DNA from: Mesobacillus maritimus
GTDB lineage: Bacteria; Bacillota; Bacilli; Bacillales; Cytobacillaceae
DNA length: 64,000 nt
Direction of reading: 5' to 3'
Assembly (NCBI RefSeq): GCF_023715205.1
Contig: NZ_JAMBNR010000004.1
Location: forward strand, 186,001-250,000
Shown: piece by piece, positions 26,727 through 35,828 of the stretch
Layout of the letters: each line of letters begins with the position of its first letter
Numbering within the stretch: the first letter of the stretch is position 1
The notes under the pieces: model-generated
Told to the model about the DNA's origin: nothing
The model's input: the letters and a program-made list of their open reading frames with translations, nothing else
Database searches by the model: none
Made by a program: the position numbers and the translations under genes

Positions 26727-27842
26727 TTAGATCGTATTAAGTAATTCAATGACCTGGTCAATCTCTTCTTTAGTGGTATATTTCCCTAAACTAAAACGGA
26801 CAGCGCCCATTCCTATTAATTCCTCGACACCCATTGCCTTTAAAACAGGAGATAGATTCACGGAGCCAGCATGACAGGCTGAACCCGTTGAAGCAGCTAT
26901 TTGCGGGAGTCTATCAAGAATCTCTTGGCCAACTCTCCCTTCAAAATTGACGTTTAGTGTGTTAGGAAGCCGGGAATCGGGATGCCCATTAAGGGAAACT
27001 TTCACATTAGGTAGGGATTGTAATTGATTCCAAAAGTAGTCTCGTAGGTTCCTTACTTGAACGACCTCAGCTTGATAGTATTCAGCGAGCTCACAAGCTT
27101 TTCCCAGTCCAACAATCAGCAAGACATTTTCAGTTCCTGCGCGTCTTCCGCTTTCGTGACCTGCTCCATGAATGAGTGGTTCAATTTTGATTCCTTCACG
27201 AATGTACAAGGCGCCAACTCCCTTCGGCGCATACATCTTATGACCGGCAATCGTCAGAAAATCCACCTGAAGGGAATTTACATCTAGAGGAACTTTGCCT
27301 ACCGATTGGGAAGCATCTGTGTGAAATAATACCCCATGCTTACGAGCGATTTGGCCAATTTCATGAATTGGCTGAATGGTACCTACTTCATTATTTGCAT
27401 GCATAATAGAAATTAATATTGTTTCATTTGTTATCGCCTCTTCAACAGCATGGAGATCAACACGACCGTACTGGTCCACCTCTAAATAAGTAACTTTTGC
27501 GCCATGTTTTTCAAGATAGTGACACGGATTGAGGATTGCAGGGTGCTCGATTCTTGTTGTGATGATATGAGTTCCCTTGTTTGCGTAGCTCTCAAAGATA
27601 CCTTTTAAAACATGGTTATTCGCTTCGCTGCCGCCACTAGTAAAAGTAATCTCATTAGGAGTAGCATTGATGAGCCTTGAAACTTGCATTCGTGCATTTT
27701 CAATCGCCTGTTTGTTGTGAGTACCAGCAAAGTGGAGGGCTGAGGGATTTCCATAATACTCTTCTAAAAAGGGACGCATAGCATCTTTTACTTCAGACGC
27801 TATGGGTGTACTGGCGTTATAGTCTAAATAAATTTGTTCCAT
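26727..27842 (-). CDS. Cysteine desulfurase (IscS/NifS-like)
   Basis: 371 aa PLP enzyme that converts cysteine to alanine and enzyme-bound persulfide. It shows LDYNASTPIASEV, TSGGSEANNHVLKG, ANNEVGTIQPI, the PLP lysine in TIAGHKMYAPKGVGALY, GAGHESGRRAGTENV, and the persulfide cysteine loop STGSACHAGS. The ATG at 27842 has GGGAGG seven bases upstream; a frame five codons longer contains that site. The gene is alone, with no IscU, thiI or mnmA neighbour, so it could serve tRNA thiolation, Fe-S assembly or NAD synthesis. Confidence 0.92.
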   Translation of the reverse strand: MEQIYLDYNASTPIASEVKDAMRPFLEEYYGNPSALHFAGTHNKQAIENARMQVSRLINATPNEITFTSGGSEANNHVLKGIFESYANKGTHIITTRIEHPAILNPCHYLEKHGAKVTYLEVDQYGRVDLHAVEEAITNETILISIMHANNEVGTIQPIHEIGQIARKHGVLFHTDASQSVGKVPLDVNSLQVDFLTIAGHKMYAPKGVGALYIREGIKIEPLIHGAGHESGRRAGTENVLLIVGLGKACELAEYYQAEVVQVRNLRDYFWNQLQSLPNVKVSLNGHPDSRLPNTLNVNFEGRVGQEILDRLPQIAASTGSACHAGSVNLSPVLKAMGVEELIGMGAVRFSLGKYTTKEEIDQVIELLNTI

Positions 27843-28044
27843 AAAGAAGCCTCCCAATCTACGAATATGTGTTTATTTATTCAATCAAAATACTTTACTA
27901 TTAGTTTAACGTAAACTAGAGGTTAGTTCCTAGATTTCTAATCAGTTCGGTGTTTGTTCGATTAAGATGAAAAGATAAAGAAATTATAAAGTTTCCATAA
28001 ATGAAAAGTACCTCATGATAGAGTGTTTACAGGAGGGTAAGAAA

Positions 28045-28746
28045 ATGAAGGCAAAAATATTGATGGTAGAAGATGATCCAGAAATCGCCCGCGTTGTACG
28101 AGACACCCTTTTACGGGACAATTATGAAGTCACATGGGCAACTACTGGGTTAGAAGGTCTTGAGGATTTCAAAGCTAGTTCTTATGACGTGGTGTTAGTG
28201 GATTTAATGCTACCAGAAATGGATGGTTTTACTCTCTGTCAAAATATCCGCTGGAGAAGCGATGTCCCAATCATGATTATCAGTGCGAAAAAGGAAGATG
28301 AGGACAAAGTTGAAGGTCTCCAATTAGGAGCAGATGATTATTTAGCGAAGCCTTTTAGCATTATCGAATTAAAAGCACGTGTCGAGTCTTTACTGAGGAG
28401 ATGGCGACGTTATCAAGGTGTGGAGGAGATTAGTCAAAAAGTAGAATACTTGCATGGTTTGGCAATCGATTGGCATCGCGAGAAAGTATTTCTTCATAAC
28501 CAAGAACTTAGTTTAACGACCAAAGAATCTGAATTGCTAAAAGTATTAGCTTCGAACCCACATGAAACCTTCTCGAAAAGTGAGTTGTATCAACATGTTT
28601 GGCAGCAGGCTGACATTGAGGAGAGTCATACCGTTACCGTCCATATAAAATCATTAAGAGAAAAGCTATCAGACCCCGTGAAAAATCCTTTTTTTATTCA
28701 AACAGTATGGGGGAAAGGATATCGGTTTATCGGTGAGCGGTCATGA
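28045..28746 (+). CDS. OmpR-family response regulator
   Basis: 233 aa. Receiver domain at residues 1-118 with the acidic pair (VEDDPE), phospho-acceptor Asp53 (VLVDLMLPEMDGF) and Lys about 105 (YLAKPF). A winged-helix DNA-binding domain follows at about 135-233 (LTTKESELLKVLASNPHETF, VHIKSLREKL, VWGKGYRF). ATG at 28045 with AGGAGG upstream. Its stop overlaps the start of the kinase gene (ATGA), so the pair is translationally coupled. First gene of a four-gene unit ending with an M48 protease. Confidence 0.93.
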   Translation: MKAKILMVEDDPEIARVVRDTLLRDNYEVTWATTGLEGLEDFKASSYDVVLVDLMLPEMDGFTLCQNIRWRSDVPIMIISAKKEDEDKVEGLQLGADDYLAKPFSIIELKARVESLLRRWRRYQGVEEISQKVEYLHGLAIDWHREKVFLHNQELSLTTKESELLKVLASNPHETFSKSELYQHVWQQADIEESHTVTVHIKSLREKLSDPVKNPFFIQTVWGKGYRFIGERS

Positions 28747-30239
28747 AGATTAAACAGTGGTTGCTACTCTCCTATTTTATTGTCATGGTGCTTCCACTGG
28801 CAGTCGCCTATCTCTTATTTGCATGGATCCAAACGTATAATAACGAGCAAAAAGTGGATGAGTATTTTACAGCAACGATTCAGCTTCAAAATATCATCGC
28901 TGTGTTAGATGATCCGAGTTTATACAAACCAGGAGTGGAACGTCCTCAAATTGATAAGCTAGTGAGTAGTGAATTATTTATTGCGCTCTATAATCCTGAG
29001 GGACTTGTCCTTTATTCTTCTGATCCGACAAGAGCGTCTTTGCAATTCGCACTAACAAAAGAAGAGCTCTATAAAGACCTTTATTCACTTGAACAGGGGT
29101 ATCGATCTTTTACGTATAAACAGCCCGTTCTCAATGGAAATGATCTTATTGGTTTTTACGAAGTTCAATTAGCCCGAGATGAGTGGGTAGCAGGGGTATC
29201 GGATCGAACTTGGATTATGTTTGGGATCTTTAGTGGCATCTTTTTCGTGATTTTTCTAACCATCGCTTTCCTAGTGAACAAAAAAATAAACAAGAGATTA
29301 CGTCAGCTTATGGAGCACATGACGGCATTTGCCAAACAAGAAAAAGTCAAAAGGTTTCCGACTGGAAAGGATGAAATAGGCGAGTTAACAGCCCATTTTT
29401 ACGAAATGCAGGAACAAGTGGAGGGAACTCGAAACCTGCTTGCAAAAGAACAACGAGAAAAAGAATACATGATTGCTACCATCTCTCATGATTTGAAAAC
29501 CCCACTCACTTCAATCAGTGCTTATGCCGAATCCCTTTTTTCAGAACCTGAATTAACGGCAGAAGAGCGAAAAGAATACCGGTATGTCATTGTTGACAAA
29601 GCCAATTATATGAAACAAATGATTGATGATTTACTCATGTATACTTTGCTTCAGTCTCCTAGCTATGAAATGGAGTTGATTAAGGTAGATGGAAGTGAAT
29701 TTTTTGAAATGCTCGTTTCGGATTATGAACCATTGTGTAAAAAGAAAAACATTTCGCTGCATGTTCAAGCCGGTGTAGGTGGAGATTACCTTGTCAATCC
29801 TAAACAACTTATGCGTGTTTGTGACAACCTAATGAGTAATGCTATTCAACATACGAAAGAGAATGGGACCATTTGGCTGAGTGTGATTTCGCAAAGTTCG
29901 TTAAGGATGCGTCCTGAGTGGTTATTTCCTTTTGTACAGAAAGACATCAATTGGAACAAAGAACCTAGTGTCTACCTGATTGTTCAAAATGATGGTGCTA
30001 GTATACCGGCGGATAAAGTTCAGCATGTTTTTAATCCTTTATTTCAAGTTGATCAAGCGAGAAGCAAAACAGACGCCCGAGGAACAGGGCTAGGTTTAAG
30101 TATTTCAAAACAAATCATTGAGAAACACCGTGGAGAGGTTCAGTTATATTCACAAGAAGAGATAGGAACTTGTGTTATTTGTAGAATACCAAAAGTAGAA
30201 AAAGAGGGTGAGAGGCTTGATAGAGAAAAGAATTACTAA
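28743..30239 (+). CDS. Sensor histidine kinase
   Basis: 498 aa. Membrane helices at about 5-28 and 158-182 frame an extracellular sensor domain of about 130 residues. Then come a HAMP-like linker, a HisKA domain with His249 (ATISHDLKTPLTSI), and a HATPase_c domain (NLMSNAIQHTKENG, and DARGTGLGLSISKQIIEKH). Partner of the response regulator. Signal unknown; the attached lipoprotein and membrane protease suggest envelope stress or quality control. Its last 23 bases overlap the lipoprotein gene. Confidence 0.93.
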   Translation: MKIKQWLLLSYFIVMVLPLAVAYLLFAWIQTYNNEQKVDEYFTATIQLQNIIAVLDDPSLYKPGVERPQIDKLVSSELFIALYNPEGLVLYSSDPTRASLQFALTKEELYKDLYSLEQGYRSFTYKQPVLNGNDLIGFYEVQLARDEWVAGVSDRTWIMFGIFSGIFFVIFLTIAFLVNKKINKRLRQLMEHMTAFAKQEKVKRFPTGKDEIGELTAHFYEMQEQVEGTRNLLAKEQREKEYMIATISHDLKTPLTSISAYAESLFSEPELTAEERKEYRYVIVDKANYMKQMIDDLLMYTLLQSPSYEMELIKVDGSEFFEMLVSDYEPLCKKKNISLHVQAGVGGDYLVNPKQLMRVCDNLMSNAIQHTKENGTIWLSVISQSSLRMRPEWLFPFVQKDINWNKEPSVYLIVQNDGASIPADKVQHVFNPLFQVDQARSKTDARGTGLGLSISKQIIEKHRGEVQLYSQEEIGTCVICRIPKVEKEGERLDREKNY

Positions 30240-31326
30240 AATGATCCTTTTATTAGGAGTGACAATAATGGGGATATTCGGATGCTCATCAGAATCAGCG
30301 AATCAATTTTCGCCAGAACAAGTGATTAATAATGCATTAGATGAAGAAATAAGATCTTACTATGCTGAGGCCGATTTGATTACGCATGCTGCCGGGAAGG
30401 AACCGGAAAAGATTTTATTAAAAGAGTGGGTTAGTAAAGATGGAAAAAGAAGAACAGAAACACAGAAAGAGGATGGCAGTGAGCATAATATCGCTGTTAA
30501 TGATGGGAGCAAACTAATCAGCTATGAACCAGAAAAGAATCAAGCTTTTATAGTAGAAGACGAAGAGTTGCTTGCACTCAACCAAACCTCTCCAAAACAA
30601 CAAGCCGAACAGTTATTAAAAATTATAAAAGATTCGCATGAAATTACAAGTAAGGGCGAGATAGAAATTCTTGAACGTCCAGCCTATCATCTTCTGGCAA
30701 CTGCAAAGGAAAAGAATAGTTTGATAGGCGATCAAGAGATGTGGATTGATAAAGAAAGTTGGATGGTGTTAAAAACAATCTCTCAATCGGGGGATATAAA
30801 GGTTGAAATGGCTTATACAAAACTCGATTTTAATACGGAGATTCCAGCGGATACTTTTGTCCTTAATCTACCAGATGATGTTCAAATTCAAGATCTACTT
30901 GATGGTGTAAGTGAGGCGAGTCAACTTTCCCTTAGAGAAGCACTTGAAAAAGTAGGAACACCGTTCTTTTATGTTGAGGAAAAAAGTGGATTAGAGATAT
31001 CAAATATTGAGGTCTTGGAATTAAAGGGAGAATTGAATCGTAACGAGGTAAACATTGATTACCAGAAAAACAACCTTCCTTACTTTACATTAACGGTCTT
31101 TCAATCACCGGAGGACGTTGAAGAAGAATTAGGAAAGCTTCCAGGAGAAAAAACTGTGAACATTCTGGATAAAGAGGTTACCTATATGGAAATGAACGAT
31201 TTTCGCTCTCTCAATTGGCAGGAGGAGGGAATAAATTATACGATCTTATTTATCGATCCGAACCTTACATTAGAGGACATAACACCGATTCTAGAAGAAA
31301 TGGTTCTCGTTACAGAAGCGTCTTAA
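30217..31326 (+). CDS. LolA-like lipoprotein in a two-component operon
   Basis: About 369 aa. A short signal peptide ends in a lipobox-type MGIFGC, so Cys about 27 is the likely lipid anchor on the outer face of the membrane. Residues 40-225 resemble the half-barrel of LolA/sporulation-type lipoprotein-sorting proteins (VISYYAEADL-like RSYYAEADLI, KEWVSKDGKRRTET, GDQEMWIDKESWMVLKTISQ, DTFVLNLPDD). A second domain of about 130 residues follows, unknown to me. The TTG at 30217 is preferred over the GTG at 30208, which overlaps the GAGGG site. Possibly a sensor cofactor or a protease substrate. Confidence 0.75.
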   Translation: MIEKRITKMILLLGVTIMGIFGCSSESANQFSPEQVINNALDEEIRSYYAEADLITHAAGKEPEKILLKEWVSKDGKRRTETQKEDGSEHNIAVNDGSKLISYEPEKNQAFIVEDEELLALNQTSPKQQAEQLLKIIKDSHEITSKGEIEILERPAYHLLATAKEKNSLIGDQEMWIDKESWMVLKTISQSGDIKVEMAYTKLDFNTEIPADTFVLNLPDDVQIQDLLDGVSEASQLSLREALEKVGTPFFYVEEKSGLEISNIEVLELKGELNRNEVNIDYQKNNLPYFTLTVFQSPEDVEEELGKLPGEKTVNILDKEVTYMEMNDFRSLNWQEEGINYTILFIDPNLTLEDITPILEEMVLVTEAS

Positions 31327-31350
31327 AATGAAGCTGGGAGGGGGTTATTG

Positions 31351-33096
31351 ATGCCTGATAATGAAGCAATTGTATTGGTCGTTTTCACAGCATTATTGAT
31401 TCAACTGTTCGCCGTCTGGTTACCGAAGAAAGTATCGGGCTACGTAGAGCTTTTATTGGTCCTCACTGTGTTAGCATTATTATTTATCCAATTTCCAGTT
31501 GGCGATGCTATGCTTCTAATGTCGTATGGAGCTACGACGTATACAGCTTTTGTTTTCCTCATTGATAGAGGGAAACGAGAGAAGCAGATAGAGCTCAAAG
31601 AATTATTGGAAGAAGTGGACGCTACTGAAATCTTCATTGAACGGGATCATCGGCGAATCTTAGCAGACCTACTATTAACTGTCATTGTATGTATGGGGGC
31701 ATTGACTTTTTTTCTCTTTGCACCTGACACATATACGCTTCTCAAAATGGTCATCGTATTTATGTTTATCACCATCTTGGCTAAGTCCATTGAGCGGGTG
31801 GGGAACTTTTACTCGACCCGCTTGTATTGGGTGCCTGAAGATGAGCACTTAATTGTATTGTCAAAGTTCCAGTCACGTGAGTTCCCTTTACAAGATTTAA
31901 AGGGAATCTATATCGAGTCATCACCTGATTTATTGAAATTACATCCACTGTTTACGTTAATATCTGTCAATCAAGATTACACGAGTTCTTTTGGAAAAGT
32001 TTTGCGACTTGCTTTCCCGGGTGAATACATTTTTGTTACCCCAAAAGAATTCTCAAAATGGGAACAGCATTTCAAAGGATTTATCAGTGAAAAGGATAAT
32101 CAAACAAACGAGCAAACTGAACAAAACATACTACCATTATGGCATCCAATTGTCTTAAAACGCTTGTTTTTTAAAGGTTATTTTGCTGTTACTGTAAAAG
32201 GAATTTCCGCTTATACAGGCTTATTACTTCTTCTTATATGGTTAGAGGCACCGTGGTGGTTAATGGTTACTTTTGTCCTTTTATGGTGGGGGTTTAACCT
32301 TTCAATTTCTGACCGTGTTTTAATTGCGGCGACGGATGCAACAAGAGTGCCAAGTGGGGATTTGTATGACCGGGCGCAAGCAATTTTTAGAAAAGCGGGT
32401 GTCCCGGGAACTAAACTATTTGTTATGGACTCGCCGGTATACAATGGCCTTGCAACAGGAATGAATATTGGTCGTAGTGCGGTTATTTTAACATCGGCTA
32501 CCTTACAATTACCAGCGAAAGCGGTAGATGCCATAATTGCGCATGAAGCGATTCATGTGAAAAAAAGGGACATATTGACAACTCAAATTGCGCGCATCTT
32601 TTTCCTTGGCTGCTTAGCTGGGTTAGTCTATTTCTTTTTTGATGAGATACAGGCTTTGGCTGATTATTTTATTGTGTTAACATTAATTCTTTACCTGCTG
32701 ATGATGATATTTCCAATTTATTTGTCTTTTGTTGCCCAATGGCTAGAGGTCCGTGCTGATTTCCTCGGTGGAGCTTTGCTTACTGATGGGCATCAGCAAA
32801 TGGCAGAGGGACTAACAGCGCTGGTCACAGCTCAGGATCATGATATCGATAAGGGGTTGGATTATAGCATGTCTAAACAATCTTCAGCAAGACTCCAGAC
32901 TAGTAATAAAAATAGGGATTCATGGTTTTGGAGGTTTATAGAGTTTCAATTTCAAAATCATCCCCCAATGTATTGGCGTATCTATGTTCTTTCAAATTGT
33001 TCAAGTTGGCCCATCGCTCGAAAACGTTGGATAACAGACCGATTTAAAGAGTCTTTACCTGATTTTTTGAGAAAATCAAAAATGAAAGAAGTTTAA
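31351..33096 (+). CDS. M48-family membrane metallopeptidase (HtpX-like)
   Basis: 581 aa. It starts with several membrane helices (about 5-30, 35-58, 100-145), a middle cytoplasmic or extracellular region, more helices near 275-325, and then the peptidase domain. The zinc site HEAIH is at residues 398-402 and the third ligand Glu466 lies in EVRAD. The domain also has PVYNGLATGMNIGRSAVILT, typical of HtpX/Ste24. It is much longer than HtpX (about 290 aa) because of the N-terminal half. ATG preceded by GGGAGGGGG. As last gene of the two-component unit it is probably a stress-induced membrane protease. Confidence 0.85.
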   Translation: MPDNEAIVLVVFTALLIQLFAVWLPKKVSGYVELLLVLTVLALLFIQFPVGDAMLLMSYGATTYTAFVFLIDRGKREKQIELKELLEEVDATEIFIERDHRRILADLLLTVIVCMGALTFFLFAPDTYTLLKMVIVFMFITILAKSIERVGNFYSTRLYWVPEDEHLIVLSKFQSREFPLQDLKGIYIESSPDLLKLHPLFTLISVNQDYTSSFGKVLRLAFPGEYIFVTPKEFSKWEQHFKGFISEKDNQTNEQTEQNILPLWHPIVLKRLFFKGYFAVTVKGISAYTGLLLLLIWLEAPWWLMVTFVLLWWGFNLSISDRVLIAATDATRVPSGDLYDRAQAIFRKAGVPGTKLFVMDSPVYNGLATGMNIGRSAVILTSATLQLPAKAVDAIIAHEAIHVKKRDILTTQIARIFFLGCLAGLVYFFFDEIQALADYFIVLTLILYLLMMIFPIYLSFVAQWLEVRADFLGGALLTDGHQQMAEGLTALVTAQDHDIDKGLDYSMSKQSSARLQTSNKNRDSWFWRFIEFQFQNHPPMYWRIYVLSNCSSWPIARKRWITDRFKESLPDFLRKSKMKEV

Positions 33097-33112
33097 ATAG
33101 TTTTAAAAATAA

Positions 33113-33146
33113 AGGACACAGGAAGTTTTATCTCCCTGTGTCCTTC
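33113..33146 (-). terminator. Intrinsic terminator, minus-strand oriented
   Basis: AAGGACACAGG pairs with CCTGTGTCCTT. On the minus strand it is followed by TATTTTT; on the plus strand only by CAAATT. It therefore fits a minus-strand transcript best, though it may also stop readthrough from the protease gene. Confidence 0.7.
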
Positions 33147-33252
33147 AAATTCGTAAAATCAGTTTTCTGTCATAAGAAAAGAGTTCTACAATGAAACAGT
33201 ATTGGCCCCACCTACGCCGAATACCATGATGGTCACGCATACCACCCGCCTG
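33113..33252 (-). ncRNA. Candidate CcpA-controlled small RNA or small-peptide mRNA
   Basis: A complete minus-strand transcription unit of about 140 nt with no long ORF. It has a -35/-10 pair with a perfect TATAAT at 33258-33287, a cre operator between the boxes, and a terminator at 33113-33146. The RNA has two G-rich stretches, GGCGGGTGG and GTAGGTGGGGCC; the second lies in a loop closed by GGTATT/AATAC. Short frames exist (31 codons from MRDHHGIRRRWG; 13 codons MVFGVGGANTVSL), so it could encode a peptide. The catabolite-repressed logic resembles known CcpA-repressed sRNAs, but I claim no homology. Confidence 0.5.
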
Positions 33253-33257
33253 TTTTT

Positions 33258-33287
33258 ATTATAAGTGAAAACGCTTTCAAATTTCAA
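33258..33287 (-). promoter_or_regulatory. Promoter with embedded CcpA cre site
   Basis: Minus strand: TTGAAA (33282-33287), 18-bp spacer, TATAAT (33258-33263). The spacer contains TGAAAACGCTTTCA (33266-33279), a near-perfect cre palindrome. A cre between -35 and -10 normally means CcpA repression in glucose. Confidence 0.7.
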
Positions 33288-33604
33288 TGACTTTTATCCG
33301 ACAGATTTCGCGTCACATTATTCTGCTCAGTTTTCAATTCTTAATATAGTTTTACTAAATGGCTCTTGAATTCTTCTATACAAGAACTGAATCATTCGTA
33401 ACAGTTTCAAGAGGTAAATTGTTAGCTTGTAAGAATGAGTAAGGTTGTCCCTGGTACAGCCTTGCTCTTTTGTTATGCCATGATAATGTAAAATCTACAA
33501 ATAGTATGTTTAACGGATTTGTATAGAGGTGAGGGGAAAGAGGGGTGCAGAATGTAAATTACTTCTACGGAAGGAGCAATTAGCTCCGTGCTTCCAAGTC
33601 GACT

Positions 33605-33624
33605 TTAATCAAACGTTTGATTAA
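33605..33624. promoter_or_regulatory. Perfect 20-bp palindrome, likely operator
   Basis: TTAATCAAACGTTTGATTAA is fully symmetrical, lying 128 bp before the YgbA-like gene in an otherwise gene-free stretch (33288-33751). Size and symmetry suit a LacI- or TetR-type operator; the regulator is unknown. Confidence 0.5.
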
Positions 33625-33751
33625 TAAGATTTAATGCACTCACAGAAAGTTCTTTATATTGTTAAAGTTCCGGTGTCAAATTCTAAGGATGATTATGATA
33701 CCGTTAGTATGGAGGAATAATAAAATAGATCTTTTTAGGGAGGCTTTGAAG

Positions 33752-34030
33752 GTGCCAAAACAAATGGACAAGCACAATAATGGGCCTAAAATACAAAAAG
33801 AAATGGAAACAGTAGCACAGATGATTAAGATTTATTGTCGTCGAAAGCATCATCACCATGAGCTGTGTGGTCAATGTCAAGATTTAAAGCAATATGCACA
33901 TAAAAGGCTGGGTCTGTGCCCTTTTGGGGAAGATAAAGGAGCCTGTTCAAATTGTTCGATTCATTGCTACCAACCTCAATACAGAACAGCCATTAAAAAG
34001 GTTATGCGTTATTCGGGACCGTGGATGTAA
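33752..34030 (+). CDS. YgbA family protein (nitrous oxide-stimulated promoter family)
   Basis: 92 aa, soluble, cysteine- and histidine-rich: IKIYCRRKHHHHELCGQCQD, LKQYAHKRLGLCPFGEDKGA, CSNCSIHCYQPQYRTAIKKV, ending MRYSGPWM. This matches the YgbA_NO family; E. coli ygbA belongs to the NsrR nitric oxide regulon and has been linked to recovery from nitrosative stress. The conserved cysteines suggest metal or Fe-S binding. The GTG at 33752 has GGGAGG eight bases upstream; the frame is open 31 codons further but without a ribosome site. A palindromic operator lies upstream. Confidence 0.85.
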   Translation: MPKQMDKHNNGPKIQKEMETVAQMIKIYCRRKHHHHELCGQCQDLKQYAHKRLGLCPFGEDKGACSNCSIHCYQPQYRTAIKKVMRYSGPWM

Positions 34031-34191
34031 GTGTACCACCCAATCTATTCGATAAAGCATTTGGTGAAAAGATAGATGGAGGATATCCGCCTTTTTATTG
34101 TCAAGGGTAGGTTATCATTTTTCCATACACACTGGTTAAAATAAATTAAATAGAAATGTTTAATTATGTTTAGGAAGAAGGAATTAAGAAT

Positions 34192-35784
34192 TTGTTTAGT
34201 TCATTATTGGAAGATCAGTTATTGCTTTTATTTCTAATCCTATTTTTAGGATCCATTCTAGGAAAATTAAGTATCAAAGGGCTTAGTCTTGGTTCATCTG
34301 GAGTTCTGCTTGTGGCGATGGTTTTTGGGCATTTTGGCCATCAAGTTTCGGAAACAGTTCAGCAACTAGGCTTAAGTTTATTTATCGTTGCTGTTGGTTT
34401 GCAGGCGGGACCGCGTTTTTTCCGAATGATGCGCTCTAGAGGAATCGTGTTTGGAATTATTGGCTTGCTTATTGTTTTCATAGCAGCAGTGGTGACTGTA
34501 ATCGTCTCTAAATTGTTTCATTTTTCACCGGCGTTAAGTATTGGATTGATGACAGGGGCGCTTACTAGTACGCCTGGTTTAGCAGCAGCTCTTCAAGCGA
34601 CGCATGATCCCATTGCTTCGGTTGGATACGGAATTGCCTATCCTTTTGGGGTAATTGCGGTTGTGCTGTTTGTTCAACTGTTGCCAAGAATATTAAAGAT
34701 TGACCTCGAAAAGGATTTAAAGGAGTCTAATGGTCCGATTCGGAATGAAGAGTCGCCTGAGGTTATGACCATTGAAGTCACAAATTATGCTTATAATAAA
34801 AAAACGATTCGGGAACTTCATTTTGAACGCTATCATTCAATTGTTATTAGTAGGGTAATTCGTCGAGACAGGAATATCATCGCTCTTAATGATACAGTCA
34901 TTTTAAAAGGGGATTACCTTGTCGTGGTAGGTTTAAAAGCCGACTTAGAGAAACTTTGTCACGAGATTGGCAAACTAGTCAAAATTGATTTCCATAACTC
35001 CGATCATGTGAAACTTCGAAAGGTTACAGTTGCTTCAGAGGATGTAATTGGGAAGAGCCTAAAAGAACTTGGGTTGCGTAGTGTTTATGGTGTGACCGTT
35101 ACAAGGATTGAACGCGGAGGTTTTGAGTTTAACCAAAATCCGCGCTGGCGCCTAGAACGGGGAGATGTTTTAACGGTTGTGAGCAGTGAAGACCGGTTAA
35201 ATGAAGTCGAAACCTTGTTTAGTCGCAACCATTTGACTGTAACAAATGTTCATATTTTATCTTTAAGTTTGATATTGTTAATTGGGATTTTGGTCGGGAT
35301 GGTTCCGATTTATTTACCTGGTTTAGGTACCATTAATTTAGGTGTTGCTGGTGGTCCATTATTTATTGCGCTCATCATTGGGCACTTTGGGAAGCTTGGG
35401 CCAATAAGAGCAAGATATTATCAACCGTCTACGAAGGTTGTCAGTGATCTTGGACTTGTCTTATTTTTAGCAGGAGCCGGTACAACAGCAGGGCAAGGGA
35501 TTGTGGATGTGGTCCAATCAGAAGGGTTAGGTCTTGTGTTCGGTGGTTCAATCATTACGTTAACACCGATTCTTGCGGGTTATTATATTTCAAAAAAGTG
35601 GTTCAAGCTCAATACGATTCATTCGTTAGGAGCTTTATGCGGCGGAATGACCAGTACCCCTGGATTAGGTTCTGTGAATCAGTTGATTAATTCTGAGGAG
35701 CCGGCAATAGCATACGCAGCAGCCTATCCCTTTGCCTTAATCTTTGTTGCCATCACTTCACAGTTATTGATTTTCTTTTTATAG
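34192..35784 (+). CDS. AAE-type transporter with two TrkA-C domains
   Basis: 530 aa. Two homologous membrane halves (about 1-175 and 350-530), each with the duplicated AspT/YidE motif: FIVAVGLQAGPRFF and TGALTSTPGLAAALQ in the first, GGPLFIALIIGHFGKLGPI and GGMTSTPGLGSVNQ in the second. Between them lie two RCK_C/TrkA-C ligand-binding domains (about 190-270 and 275-345: GDYLVVVGLKADLEKL, RGDVLTVVSSEDRLNEVE). The family includes the aspartate:alanine exchanger AspT; the substrate here is unknown. TTG start with AAGGA. Confidence 0.85.
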   Translation: MFSSLLEDQLLLLFLILFLGSILGKLSIKGLSLGSSGVLLVAMVFGHFGHQVSETVQQLGLSLFIVAVGLQAGPRFFRMMRSRGIVFGIIGLLIVFIAAVVTVIVSKLFHFSPALSIGLMTGALTSTPGLAAALQATHDPIASVGYGIAYPFGVIAVVLFVQLLPRILKIDLEKDLKESNGPIRNEESPEVMTIEVTNYAYNKKTIRELHFERYHSIVISRVIRRDRNIIALNDTVILKGDYLVVVGLKADLEKLCHEIGKLVKIDFHNSDHVKLRKVTVASEDVIGKSLKELGLRSVYGVTVTRIERGGFEFNQNPRWRLERGDVLTVVSSEDRLNEVETLFSRNHLTVTNVHILSLSLILLIGILVGMVPIYLPGLGTINLGVAGGPLFIALIIGHFGKLGPIRARYYQPSTKVVSDLGLVLFLAGAGTTAGQGIVDVVQSEGLGLVFGGSIITLTPILAGYYISKKWFKLNTIHSLGALCGGMTSTPGLGSVNQLINSEEPAIAYAAAYPFALIFVAITSQLLIFFL

Positions 35785-35790
35785 AGTTCG

Positions 35791-35828
35791 AAAGCTGCTC
35801 AGTCTGCTGACTGGGCAGTTTTCGTTTT
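35791..35828 (+). terminator. Terminator after the AAE transporter
   Basis: AAAGCTGCTCAGTC pairs with GACTGGGCAGTTTT. From 35829 to 36124 I see only the leader of the next gene. Confidence 0.75.
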
